From Candidatus Woesearchaeota archaeon (GTDB lineage Archaea; Nanobdellota; Nanobdellia; SCGC-AAA011-G17; GW2011-AR20), in NCBI GenBank assembly GCA_018302885.1, contig JAGVZC010000022.1, positions 1 through 7,231 of the forward strand: 7,231 nt of DNA. Reading direction: 5' to 3'. Numbering within the stretch: position 1 is the first letter of the stretch; each line of letters starts with the position of its first letter. The notes under the pieces were generated by a model. It was not told the DNA's origin, ran no database searches, and saw only the letters and a list, made by a program, of their open reading frames with translations. The position numbers and the translations under genes were made by a program. Below are positions 1 to 6,159 of this stretch, piece by piece.

Positions 1-588
1 CCAGACAATGATGATGATTTCAACATTGGAGAGGAATTTGATGTTGAAGTTACTGTAAAAAACAAGGCAGATGAAGACTTGGAAGCTGTTGTTGAAGTAA
101 TATTATACGATTTAGATAACAATGATAAAATAGATTCATGGGAAACAGATTCTGTAAGCATAGACAAGGATGATGAGAGTGATGATTTTACATTGACAAT
201 ATCTTTCCCTAATGATGATTCATTAGACGGGGATGGTACATATATTTTATATGTTAAGGCAGTAGATGACGGAAATGAAGATGAATACTGTAACTATGAC
301 AGCATTCAGATAAACTTGAACAGGGAAAGTGATGATGTTATTATAAATGCATTGACAATGAATCCAACAGTCATAGCACCTGGAGATTTGATGTCTATTA
401 CTATAGGAGTGGAAAACATTGGTAAGGATGACCAGACAGATGTTTATGTAAAATTATCAAATCCTGAATTAGGCCAGTTGCTGAAGAGACTACTACACCA
501 GAAGATACTACACCAACTATTGATAATACAAACACGGGTGCAGGAGCATATCAGCCAACCACAGGAAGTTCAGTATGGGACAACATAG
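1..588 (+). CDS. CARDB/Ig-like surface protein, 5'-truncated and apparently frameshifted
   Basis: The frame is open from the first base, so the gene begins outside the window. The visible protein is rich in Asp, Glu and Asn and looks like two beta-sandwich domains. The first (about residues 1-105 of the fragment) has alternating hydrophobic strands such as FDVEVTVKNKA. The second opens with the CARDB-like phrases NPTVIAPGDLMSITIGVENIG and DVYVKLSNPELG. CARDB and related Ig-like repeats are known in archaeal cell-surface and S-layer-type proteins, where they act in adhesion or scaffold roles outside the cell. After PELG (about base 471) the frame turns into low-quality sequence (LLKRLLHQKILHQLL) and stops at 586-588. 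A sensible continuation (Thr/Pro linker plus membrane anchor) lies in the -1 frame up to 677. The second domain also looks only half length, so an internal deletion is possible. A TTG at 79 could be taken as a start, but coding continues upstream of it. Confidence 0.75.
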   Translation, partial: PDNDDDFNIGEEFDVEVTVKNKADEDLEAVVEVILYDLDNNDKIDSWETDSVSIDKDDESDDFTLTISFPNDDSLDGDGTYILYVKAVDDGNEDEYCNYDSIQINLNRESDDVIINALTMNPTVIAPGDLMSITIGVENIGKDDQTDVYVKLSNPELGQLLKRLLHQKILHQLLIIQTRVQEHISQPQEVQYGTT

Positions 589-677
589 GATCAACAAAGA
601 CATTGTTTGTAATAGGAGACATTGTTTTGGTTATCTTGGCGGTATTGTTTTTGATTTTAATCTTCAAGAAAAGATAA
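468..677 (+). pseudogene. Displaced C-terminal anchor of the upstream surface protein (-1 frame)
   Basis: This frame is open from 468, just after a TGA at 465-467, and ends at TAA 675-677. It encodes a Thr/Pro-rich linker (VAEETTTPEDTTPTIDNT), then SVWDNIGSTK, then a hydrophobic segment (LFVIGDIVLVILAVLFLIL) of about 20 residues and a basic tail IFKKR. That is the classic layout of a C-terminal membrane anchor on an archaeal surface protein: stalk, single helix, positive cytoplasmic end. It has no start codon of its own in a sensible place, so I read it as the true 3' end of the gene in the preceding frame, separated by a net -1 shift between about 467 and 483. The cause could be a sequencing or assembly error, a real inactivating mutation, or a larger deletion of 3n+1 bases. 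I see no canonical X XXY YYZ slippery heptamer in the overlap. Confidence 0.75.
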
Positions 678-679
678 AA

Positions 680-705
680 TCTTTTTTCTTTTTTTTAATT
701 TTTAT
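680..705 (+). terminator. T-rich archaeal-type terminator
   Basis: Directly after the TAA at 675-677 come uninterrupted T runs (six, then eight T's, then five more) with no convincing hairpin. Archaeal RNA polymerase terminates at such T-tracts on the coding strand, so this likely ends the surface-protein transcript. Confidence 0.6.
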
Positions 706-714
706 AACAAAACT

Positions 715-724
715 TATTTAAACT
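715..724 (+). promoter_or_regulatory. TATA box of the 125-residue gene
   Basis: TATTTAAACT is centred about 25 bases upstream of ATG 744 and follows the T-rich terminator. It is a weaker match than the other boxes in the window. The spacing predicts transcription starting at or next to the start codon. Confidence 0.55.
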
Positions 725-743
725 ATTTCTGGTTGATATTGTT

Positions 744-1121
744 ATGAAATTTAAATTTAATGGTGTTGTTTATGATTTAAAACATGAAGCATACCCATAT
801 TATGCATTAATAAAAGACTTTATCGGGAACAAAATTAATCCTTTATACAACTGGGTTGAGTTATATGAAACTTTTGGAAGACAGCAAAAGCACCTTGATT
901 TTTATTTGACTCATGCTGATGAATTTCACAAAAAATTAGATGATATGATTAATAAAATCTTAGAAATAATGAAAATAGAGGATGCTGGTAAAAGATTGAT
1001 CAGTGTAATTAAGATATTAAAAAAAGCTTCTGATTTTGACTGGAAGGATATGGAGAAATTTAAGCGTTTCCAATCATTATATATGGGAATCTTAAGTGAA
1101 TTAAAAGGGATGAAATATTAG
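744..1121 (+). CDS. Hypothetical protein, 125 residues, mostly helical
   Basis: I do not recognise this protein. It begins MKFKFNGVVYDLKHEAYPYY, with a short possible beta-hairpin, then becomes charged and amphipathic (for example LDDMINKILEIMKIEDAGKR and VIKILKKASDFDWKDMEKF). This suggests an all-helical soluble protein without signal peptide or membrane segment. Aromatic residues are frequent in the first 55 positions (YPYYALI, YNWVELYETF). Cysteines are absent, so no metal site is apparent. ATG 744 is preferred because a TATA-like box lies about 25 bases upstream and coding character begins there. The gene stands alone: the terminator of the surface-protein gene precedes it, and the tRNA pair on the opposite strand ends 15 bases after its stop. 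It may be a lineage-restricted gene. Confidence 0.75.
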   Translation: MKFKFNGVVYDLKHEAYPYYALIKDFIGNKINPLYNWVELYETFGRQQKHLDFYLTHADEFHKKLDDMINKILEIMKIEDAGKRLISVIKILKKASDFDWKDMEKFKRFQSLYMGILSELKGMKY

Positions 1122-1136
1122 GATAATTCTATAGTA

Positions 1137-1207
1137 AGCACATGCCCGGATTTGCACCGGGGATCAGAGGGTTGCAGCCTCTTGCCTTGCTACTTGGCTA
1201 CATGTGC
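1137..1207 (-). tRNA. tRNA-Cys (anticodon GCA)
   Basis: On the minus strand the sequence folds into a 71-base cloverleaf. The acceptor is GCACATG/CATGTGC with discriminator T at 1137. The D-arm is GCCA/AGGC, the anticodon stem AGAGG/CCTCT with loop CTGCAAC (anticodon GCA), the variable loop GATC has 4 bases, and the T stem is CCCGG/CCGGG with loop TGCAAAT. U73 and the GCA anticodon are the known cysteine identity elements. CCA is not encoded, as is common in archaea. The D-loop AGTAGCA carries A where G18 is expected, and the T-loop carries G at position 55 instead of U, so the usual G18-pseudouridine-55 elbow pair is replaced, while G19 and C56 are kept. It lies 3 bases downstream of tRNA-Arg and is probably cotranscribed with it. 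No strong T-tract follows on the minus strand. Confidence 0.95.
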
Positions 1208-1210
1208 ATG

Positions 1211-1285
1211 CGGACCCTACGGGATTTGAACCCGCGACCTATAGCTTAGAAGGCTATCGCTCTATCCAGGCTGAGCTAAGGGTCC
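1211..1285 (-). tRNA. tRNA-Arg (anticodon UCU)
   Basis: On the minus strand this is a 75-base cloverleaf: acceptor GGACCCT/AGGGTCC with discriminator G, D stem GCTC/GAGC with loop AGCCTGGATA, anticodon stem ATAGC/GCTAT with loop CTTCTAA (anticodon TCT), a 5-base variable loop AGGTC, and T stem GCGGG/CCCGT (one G-U pair) with the normal loop TTCAAAT. It reads AGA and AGG codons, AGA being frequent in this AT-rich genome (for example in leuS). A20 after G18-G19 fits an arginine tRNA. No intron is present and CCA is not encoded. It is the first gene of a two-tRNA transcript, and a minus-strand TATA-like box lies about 25-32 bases upstream. Confidence 0.97.
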
Positions 1286-1309
1286 TTCATAAAAGCTATT
1301 CTAAATATC

Positions 1310-1317
1310 TTTTTAAA
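1310..1317 (-). promoter_or_regulatory. TATA box of the tRNA-Arg/tRNA-Cys transcript
   Basis: The minus strand reads TTTAAAAA, its first T 32 bases upstream of the mature 5' end of tRNA-Arg. Using the 29-base spacing of the protein-gene promoters here, transcription would begin about 3 bases before the tRNA, leaving a very short leader for RNase P. Confidence 0.45.
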
Positions 1318-1330
1318 ACTTTTCAAAACC

Positions 1331-1338
1331 TTTAAATA
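1331..1338 (+). promoter_or_regulatory. TATA box of leuS
   Basis: TTTAAATA has its first T exactly 29 bases before the A of the leuS ATG. It shares the 1286-1359 spacer back-to-back with the minus-strand tRNA promoter, about 14 bases apart, so tRNA and synthetase transcription diverge from one control region. Confidence 0.65.
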
Positions 1339-1359
1339 AATAATTTCCAGATTTAATGT

Positions 1360-3912
1360 ATGTATAACTTCAGAAAAATAGAAGATAAGTGGCAGAAGAA
1401 ATGGAACTTTGAAACAAAAAAATCTTCTAAGAAGAAATTCTACATGCTTGAAATGTTCCCATACCCATCAGCTTATGGATTGCACATGGGTCATTCAAGG
1501 ACTTATATTATAGGGGATGTTCTTGCAAGATACAAGAGAATGAATGGATTTAATGTTCTTCATCCAATGGGTTATGATTCATTCGGATTGCCGGCAGAGA
1601 ATGCAGCAATAAAGGAAGGAATTCATCCTTTGGGATATACTGAAAAGGCAATCAAGAATTATATAAGGCAGCAGAAAAGTCTTGGATTGAGCTATGATTG
1701 GAGTAGAATGATTGCTTCTCACACCTCTGAATATTACAGGTGGGACCAGTGGATATTCCTGCAGTTCCTGAAAAAAGGATTGGCATACAGAAAAAAAGCG
1801 TTGGTTAACTTCTGTCCGAAATGTAATACCGTGCTAGCAAATGAACAGGTTGAAAAGGGAAAATGCTGGAGGCATTCTGATACGGATGTTGAAATAAAGG
1901 AACTTGAGCAGTGGTTCTTCAGAACAACACAATATGCAGACAAATTATACAGGGAAATTGAAAAGTTAGAATGGCCATCGACGATAAAAGACATGCAGAA
2001 GAACTGGATAAGCCCCTCTAAAGGAACTCTTGTAAAATTTAATTTTGAAAATGAATACATAGAGGTATTCACAACAAGACCTGATACTCTTTATGGCGTT
2101 ACTGCAGTTACATTTGCTCCTGAACATCCAAAAGTCATGGAATTAATCAAAGGAACAAAAAATGAAAAAGATGTTAAGAAATTTGTCAATAAAATCTTGC
2201 TTGAAGATAAATTTTCACGAATGGAGAAAGATAAGGAAGGAATATTCATAGGAAAATATGCAGTTCATCCTTTGACAAATGAAAAAATTCCAATATATGT
2301 TGCTAATTTTATTTTATTAGAATATGGAACTGGGGTTGTAATGACCGTACCTGCTCATGATCAGAGAGATTATGAATTTGCTAAGAAATATAAAATTAAA
2401 ATAAAGCAGGTTATTGTGGGAAATGTTTCGGATTCTGCTTATGAAGGTGAAGGTAAACTGATCAATTCAGAAAAATTCAATGGAATGAACAATAAAAAAG
2501 CAATGGCTGAAATCACAGGATATCTTGAAAAAAATAAATTAGGAAAGGAAGTAATACAATATAAACTGAGAGATTGGCTGATTTCCCGTCAGAGATACTG
2601 GGGATGTCCGATTCCTGTAATTTATTGTGATAAATGCGGAATAATTCCTGTCCAGGAAAAAGATTTGCCTGTTAAGCTTCCAGGAAATGTTAATTTCAAG
2701 TCAGGCGGAAACCCTCTTGCAACCAATAAAGATTTTGTGAATGTAAAATGTCCAAAATGCAAGTCAAATGCAAGAAGAGAAACAGACACTATGGATACTT
2801 TTGTTGATTCTTCATGGTATTTCCTGAGATATGCAGACAATAAAAATAACAAGCAGATATTCAGCAGGGAAAAAGCAAATTACTGGCTTCCTGTTGATCA
2901 GTATATTGGTGGAAGGGAGCATGCAACAGGGCATTTGATTTACTTCAGGTTCTTCACAAAAGCATTCAGGGACATGGGCTTGATTAATTTTGATGAGCCA
3001 GTCAGGAAATTATTCAGTCAGGGAGATGTGAACAAGGAAGGGGTGAGAATGTCAAAGTCAAAGGGAAATGTCATTGATCCTATGGAAATGGTTAATGAGT
3101 ATGGAGCGGATTCATTGAGGTTCTACCTTATGTTCTTATCTTCTCCGGGTTCTGTATTTGAATGGGATGACAAGGGAATGAAATCAGTCTCAAATTTCAT
3201 AAACAAATTTTATGAATTGTCGAATGCAAAATGCAAAGGAAAAACAAAAGACAGGATTGCTTTGTCTAAAATAAATTCTCTTGTTGAGATTGTAACGGAA
3301 AACATTGAGAATTTCAGGTATAACAAGGCATTGATAGGAATAATGGAATTTACGAATTATCTTAACAGGAACAGGGATTATATATCGCAGAAAACTTTCA
3401 ATGAATCTTATAAGACCTTATTGGCGTTGTTATATCCATTCATTCCTCACGTTACTTCAGAATTGAATTGTGATAATAAATGGCCAAAGTCAAACAGGAA
3501 ATTGATAAATAAAGAAATAGAATATTCAGAGAACTTTTTGCAGAACACAATCTTGGATGTTCATAATATCATAAATTTGATAAATAAGAAGCCAAGGAAA
3601 ATTAAGCTATCAGTTTCAGAATCATGGAAGTATGATTTCTATAAAAGATTAAAGAAAGAAGATTCAAAAGATTTTAATGTTTTGATTAGGAAATTAATGA
3701 TTAAGGAGCACGGAAAGGAAATTCCAAAGATAATTCAGTCTTATATAAAAAATCCAGGCAAATTCCAAGACGTAATATTGTCGCAGTCAGAGGAAGTAAA
3801 AATACTGGAAGATAATATAAAAATACTTGAAAATGAATTTAACTGCGATGTTGAAATATCAAAGAATGATGCCAAGGCTTATCCTGGAAAGGTTTCTATA
3901 CTCATAGATTAG
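1360..3912 (+). CDS. leuS: Leucyl-tRNA synthetase, bacterial type
   Basis: This class I synthetase activates leucine with ATP and charges tRNA-Leu in the cytosol. At 850 residues it is the normal length for bacterial LeuRS and appears complete, ending in the typical YPGKVSILID tail. The HIGH motif is HMGH at 42-45, and the KMSKS loop is RMSKS at 563-567. The first zinc site is C152/C155/C169/H172 (CPKC...CWRH). The inserted CP1 editing domain has the threonine-rich TTRPDTLYG at 238-246 and the catalytic-aspartate segment VPAHDQRD at 330-337, so hydrolysis of mischarged tRNA should be intact. DWLISRQRYWG at 405-415 returns to the Rossmann core, followed by a second zinc ribbon (C423/C426/C464/C467). 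The editing domain lies after the zinc module, the bacterial arrangement; archaeal/eukaryotic LeuRS places it before. This points to ancient transfer from bacteria. The leucine-specific insert before KMSKS is almost absent. The ATG fits the TATA spacing. Confidence 0.98.
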   Translation: MYNFRKIEDKWQKKWNFETKKSSKKKFYMLEMFPYPSAYGLHMGHSRTYIIGDVLARYKRMNGFNVLHPMGYDSFGLPAENAAIKEGIHPLGYTEKAIKNYIRQQKSLGLSYDWSRMIASHTSEYYRWDQWIFLQFLKKGLAYRKKALVNFCPKCNTVLANEQVEKGKCWRHSDTDVEIKELEQWFFRTTQYADKLYREIEKLEWPSTIKDMQKNWISPSKGTLVKFNFENEYIEVFTTRPDTLYGVTAVTFAPEHPKVMELIKGTKNEKDVKKFVNKILLEDKFSRMEKDKEGIFIGKYAVHPLTNEKIPIYVANFILLEYGTGVVMTVPAHDQRDYEFAKKYKIKIKQVIVGNVSDSAYEGEGKLINSEKFNGMNNKKAMAEITGYLEKNKLGKEVIQYKLRDWLISRQRYWGCPIPVIYCDKCGIIPVQEKDLPVKLPGNVNFKSGGNPLATNKDFVNVKCPKCKSNARRETDTMDTFVDSSWYFLRYADNKNNKQIFSREKANYWLPVDQYIGGREHATGHLIYFRFFTKAFRDMGLINFDEPVRKLFSQGDVNKEGVRMSKSKGNVIDPMEMVNEYGADSLRFYLMFLSSPGSVFEWDDKGMKSVSNFINKFYELSNAKCKGKTKDRIALSKINSLVEIVTENIENFRYNKALIGIMEFTNYLNRNRDYISQKTFNESYKTLLALLYPFIPHVTSELNCDNKWPKSNRKLINKEIEYSENFLQNTILDVHNIINLINKKPRKIKLSVSESWKYDFYKRLKKEDSKDFNVLIRKLMIKEHGKEIPKIIQSYIKNPGKFQDVILSQSEEVKILEDNIKILENEFNCDVEISKNDAKAYPGKVSILID

Positions 3913-3915
3913 GGT

Positions 3916-4182
3916 TCACCCCATATTATTTTTATACAACCCTATAGTTCTGACGAATGATTCATAGTTTAATTCAATAATTTGTTCAACAACTTGAGTT
4001 GCATGCCTTCCAGATTTGGCACCCATAGTTTTTGTGATCGCAAGTAATGATTTATATCCGCCTATAATTTCTATATATTCCCTATATCTTAGATCTTCAT
4101 TCTCAGCTACAAAATTCTGAAGTCTTTCAATAAGAGAATTATCATCAAGTATTTCAGGAATTTTTCCGGCTAGTCTAATCAT
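3916..4182 (-). CDS. Hypothetical protein, 88 residues
   Basis: I do not recognise this small protein. It starts MIRLAGKIPEILDDNSLIER and is probably helical throughout, with amphipathic stretches such as LIERLQNFVAENEDLRYREY and HATQVVEQIIELNYESFV. A Gly-containing middle (IIGGYKSLLAITKTMGAKSG) could be a turn between helices. It has no cysteines, signal peptide or membrane span. It converges on leuS, the two stop codons being separated by 3 bases, and is divergent from the mechanosensitive channel gene. A minus-strand TATA-like box sits about 24 bases upstream of its ATG, which supports both the start and independent transcription. Its own promoter, even composition and intact frame make a shadow of another gene unlikely. 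A small regulator or an accessory subunit is possible, but nothing in the sequence decides this. Confidence 0.72.
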   Translation of the reverse strand: MIRLAGKIPEILDDNSLIERLQNFVAENEDLRYREYIEIIGGYKSLLAITKTMGAKSGRHATQVVEQIIELNYESFVRTIGLYKNNMG

Positions 4183-4201
4183 AGATTTAAATATACCTCA
4201 A

Positions 4202-4209
4202 ATATTAAA
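4202..4209 (-). promoter_or_regulatory. TATA box of the 88-residue gene
   Basis: The minus strand reads TTTAATAT with its first T 27 bases before the start codon at 4182, close to the window's usual spacing. It lies in an 88-base divergent intergenic region shared with the channel promoter. Confidence 0.45.
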
Positions 4210-4241
4210 AACATTCTCGTAATCAAAAATATAGAATAAAT

Positions 4242-4249
4242 TTTATAAA
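4242..4249 (+). promoter_or_regulatory. TATA box of the MscS-family gene
   Basis: TTTATAAA begins exactly 29 bases before ATG 4271. The predicted transcript is leaderless and would carry both the channel gene and the overlapping lipoprotein gene. Confidence 0.65.
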
Positions 4250-4270
4250 TAGTAGAATTTTTCTAACAGC

Positions 4271-5302
4271 ATGCTGATACAGCCATTTAACAATATTTAT
4301 CTGGATACAATTATTGTAATAATAATTCTCTTTGTAGCTTCAAAATTACTGAGATTTATAATTGAAAAGTTTGTAAGGACATTCACAAAAAGGACAAAGA
4401 CAAAGCTTGATGATTTTCTGTTGGACAAGACAGAGGGAATTTCAGTATGGTTGTTCTTCTTCATTGGCATTAGAATATTTGTTGTTCCGTTGATTGAATC
4501 AAATGTGCTGGATGAAATAAATAATGCATTCATAATATTTTTTGTGACATTCCTGATTGTAAGGGTTGTTGATGTCCTGATTGAATCATGGGGGACAAAT
4601 TTTGCAAAAAGAACAAAATCAAGTGTTGATGCGGCATTGTTGTCTTTGTTTCACAGATTTTCAAGAATAATTATTTTTGTTATTGGTGGAATTTTGATTT
4701 TGAATAATTTCAATATCAATATTACTCCATTCCTTGCTTCATTGGGAATTGCAGGCATAGTTCTTGGTTTTGCACTGCAGAGTTCATTGTCCAATATTTT
4801 TGGTGGAATATCACTGATTCTCGACAAGAATTTCAAGACAGGGGACACGGTAAAATTGTCGTCGGGAGAATTAGGGACAATAATTGACATTGGTTTGAGA
4901 TCAACAAAGATGAAGACATTTGACAATGAGATGCTGGTTATTCCTAATGGAAAGTTGGCAGATTCAACAATACAGAATTATGCACAGCCTGACTTGTATG
5001 CAAGGGGGATAATTCCCTTCGGAGTCGAGTATGGATCAAATGTTGACAAAGTAAGGAAAATTGTTATTGATGCATTGAAGAAATTCAAGACAATAATAAA
5101 GGATGACAAGGAGCATCCGATTCAGGTTTTGTTCATGGAGATGGGCGACTTTGCGCTTAAATTTGAGGCAAGATTCTGGGTGAAATCTTACACCGAAAGA
5201 TTTATGACAAGGGTTGAGGCTACTGAAGAAATTTACAAGGCTCTTACAAAGGCAAAGATTGGAATTCCATTTCCAACTTCAACAGTCTACATAAAAAAAT
5301 GA
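4271..5302 (+). CDS. MscS-family mechanosensitive ion channel
   Basis: The 343-residue membrane protein is predicted to form a heptameric channel that opens under membrane tension and releases solutes during osmotic downshock. Hydrophobic segments lie at about 10-33, 57-76, 85-105 and 131-146, followed by the pore-lining helix at about 153-184 (ASLGIAGIVLGFALQSSLSN, then IFGGISLIL). This pore helix has the small-residue Gly/Ala pattern and the ALQSSLSN core of MscS. The beta domain follows, with KTGDTVKLSSGELGTIIDIG at 189-208 and the family signature VIPNGKL at 223-229. The cytoplasmic alpha/beta domain ends with the usual IPFPTSTVYI. With about five membrane helices it is somewhat larger than E. 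coli MscS (three helices). The start fits the TATA box. Its TGA stop overlaps the next ATG (ATGA), implying coupled translation of the lipoprotein. Which ion or solute passes cannot be read from sequence. Confidence 0.95.
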   Translation: MLIQPFNNIYLDTIIVIIILFVASKLLRFIIEKFVRTFTKRTKTKLDDFLLDKTEGISVWLFFFIGIRIFVVPLIESNVLDEINNAFIIFFVTFLIVRVVDVLIESWGTNFAKRTKSSVDAALLSLFHRFSRIIIFVIGGILILNNFNINITPFLASLGIAGIVLGFALQSSLSNIFGGISLILDKNFKTGDTVKLSSGELGTIIDIGLRSTKMKTFDNEMLVIPNGKLADSTIQNYAQPDLYARGIIPFGVEYGSNVDKVRKIVIDALKKFKTIIKDDKEHPIQVLFMEMGDFALKFEARFWVKSYTERFMTRVEATEEIYKALTKAKIGIPFPTSTVYIKK

Positions 5303-5676
5303 AGAGAGTTATTTTTTTGCTTCTGTTATTGGTATTTTTTATAGGGTGCTCAACAAAACAGGTTCCAATTGCCCATAATTCTTACTTTGATGATTCTACA
5401 GAAAGAGCTTATGTAACTTATGAGTCTGGGGTATTGAATTATTATATTGCTATTGAAAAGCCAGCACCATGCTATAAAATAGTAAAGGATGAGAAAGTTA
5501 TGGAATCATATCCTGTTCAGGTTGTGGTTGATATTCATCTGGAACCTCCGGAAGATTTTTGTGTTGAAATAATCTCAGAGGAGACAGTCACAGGAAGGAT
5601 AGTTACAGGGCACAAGCCCGGAAGCTTCAAGGTAACTTTTGAAGGCGGAGATTTTTATTACACTAACTTTAAATAA
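5299..5676 (+). CDS. Small predicted lipoprotein, translationally coupled to the channel
   Basis: The 125-residue protein starts with a clear signal peptide: MKR, a hydrophobic core (VIFLLLLLVFFIG), then Cys17 followed by STKQ. The lipobox FIGC is slightly unusual because Phe occupies the -3 position, but the layout fits lipid anchoring on the outer face of the membrane. The mature part is beta-rich, with C58 and C88 placed to form a disulfide, and ends with a strand-rich stretch (GSFKVTFEGGDFYYTNF). I do not recognise the family; the PAPCYKI...PPEDFCVEII pattern resembles small secreted disulfide-linked beta-sandwich domains. The ATG overlaps the channel's stop as ATGA, no promoter lies between them, and so the pair forms an operon. 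The protein may modify or sit near the channel, which is inference from gene order only. The last codons and stop contain the TATA box of the Nudix gene. Confidence 0.85.
   Translation: MKRVIFLLLLLVFFIGCSTKQVPIAHNSYFDDSTERAYVTYESGVLNYYIAIEKPAPCYKIVKDEKVMESYPVQVVVDIHLEPPEDFCVEIISEETVTGRIVTGHKPGSFKVTFEGGDFYYTNFK
5668..5675 (+). promoter_or_regulatory. TATA box of the Nudix gene, inside the lipoprotein gene's 3' end
   Basis: TTTAAATA begins exactly 29 bases before ATG 5697. It is embedded in the final Phe-Lys-stop codons of the upstream lipoprotein gene, so coding and promoter functions overlap. Confidence 0.65.
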
Positions 5677-5696
5677 TTTTACATTATTTTCTTTGT

Positions 5697-6110
5697 ATGG
5701 ATAAGTTCAGATTGGCAGCAAAATGTTTTTTGATGCATGATAATAAAATGCTTCTTCTTAGAAGATCATCAACCGATGTTCAGAAACCGGGAATATGGGA
5801 AATACCTGGAGGAAGGCTTGAGATTGGAGAAAATCCAATTAGTGGGCTTAAAAGAGAAATAAAGGAAGAGACAGGACTTGACATTGATGTTCTTCATCCT
5901 TTTAATGTAAGGCATTTTACAAGGGATGATGGACAAATAATTACTTTGCTTATATTTCTTTCAAAATCCATGAATAATAATGTTGTATTAAGCAGCGAGC
6001 ATTCTGATTTTGACTGGATTTCAATTGAAGATTGCAAGAATAAATTAAATCCCTTCTTTCATGATGAAGTGGATATATTTAACAAATTGGAGTTGCATAA
6101 ACACATTTAG
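5697..6110 (+). CDS. Nudix hydrolase (MutT-like)
   Basis: The 137-residue protein has a complete Nudix box at residues 39-61: G39, E45, then R53-E54, E57-E58, G60 and L61 (GRLEIGE, seven residues, REIKEETGL). The glutamates bind the divalent metal for hydrolysis of a nucleoside diphosphate linked to another group. Family members remove oxidised or non-canonical nucleotides or act on ADP-ribose and sugar nucleotides. The preceding strand pair (KMLLLRR, then PGIWEIPGG) is typical, with WEIPGG leading into the box. The C-terminal part has FDWISIEDCKNKLNPFF, where Trp and a following helix are common in this family. Substrate cannot be assigned. It has its own TATA box with the standard spacing, 20 bases after the lipoprotein stop. 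Its last ~63 coding bases are duplicated in degenerate form at 6701-6762, downstream of the next gene. Confidence 0.95.
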   Translation: MDKFRLAAKCFLMHDNKMLLLRRSSTDVQKPGIWEIPGGRLEIGENPISGLKREIKEETGLDIDVLHPFNVRHFTRDDGQIITLLIFLSKSMNNNVVLSSEHSDFDWISIEDCKNKLNPFFHDEVDIFNKLELHKHI

Positions 6111-6117
6111 ATAATTT
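6048..6117 (+). repeat. Direct repeat copy A: 3' end of the Nudix gene
   Basis: This copy encodes the Nudix C-terminus (NPFFHDEVDIFNKLELHKHI) plus the stop TAG and 7 following bases. It aligns with 6701-6769 at 63 of 70 columns with one gap. Copy A is the intact, in-frame version. Confidence 0.9.
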
Positions 6118-6130
6118 TTTGACATATCAT

Positions 6131-6138
6131 TTTAAATA
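6131..6138 (+). promoter_or_regulatory. TATA box of the 178-residue gene
   Basis: TTTAAATA begins exactly 29 bases before ATG 6160. A short T run (6115-6120) just upstream could end the Nudix transcript. Confidence 0.65.
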
Positions 6139-6159
6139 GCTTTCTGATAAATTTTAGTC

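Noticed and set aside
448..483. Programmed -1 frameshift in the surface-protein gene
   Set aside because: No X XXY YYZ slippery heptamer or evident downstream hairpin/pseudoknot is visible, and the -1 frame is closed by TGA at 465-467, leaving only a short overlap. An indel or deletion is simpler.
550..570. LeuRS leucine-specific domain almost missing before the RMSKS loop (residue positions 550-563 of the protein)
   Set aside because: Considered as an unusual truncation, but many bacterial LeuRS enzymes also lack a large insert here, so it is ordinary for this type. Coordinates given are residues; the gene region is about 3007-3050.
1734..2852. Minus-strand open frames at 1734-2072 and 2622-2852 inside leuS
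   Set aside because: They lie wholly opposite conserved LeuRS coding sequence. Their translations show no recognisable motifs, and no promoter precedes them at the usual spacing.
4185..4196. TATA-like sequence immediately upstream of the 88-residue gene on the minus strand
   Set aside because: It is only about 3-14 bases from the start codon, which would place transcription inside the gene with no suitable later start until residue 53. The box at 4202-4209 fits better.
4297..4926. Minus-strand open frames at 4297-4533 and 4651-4926 inside the channel gene
   Set aside because: They are shadows of the MscS-family coding sequence with no supporting promoter or motif.
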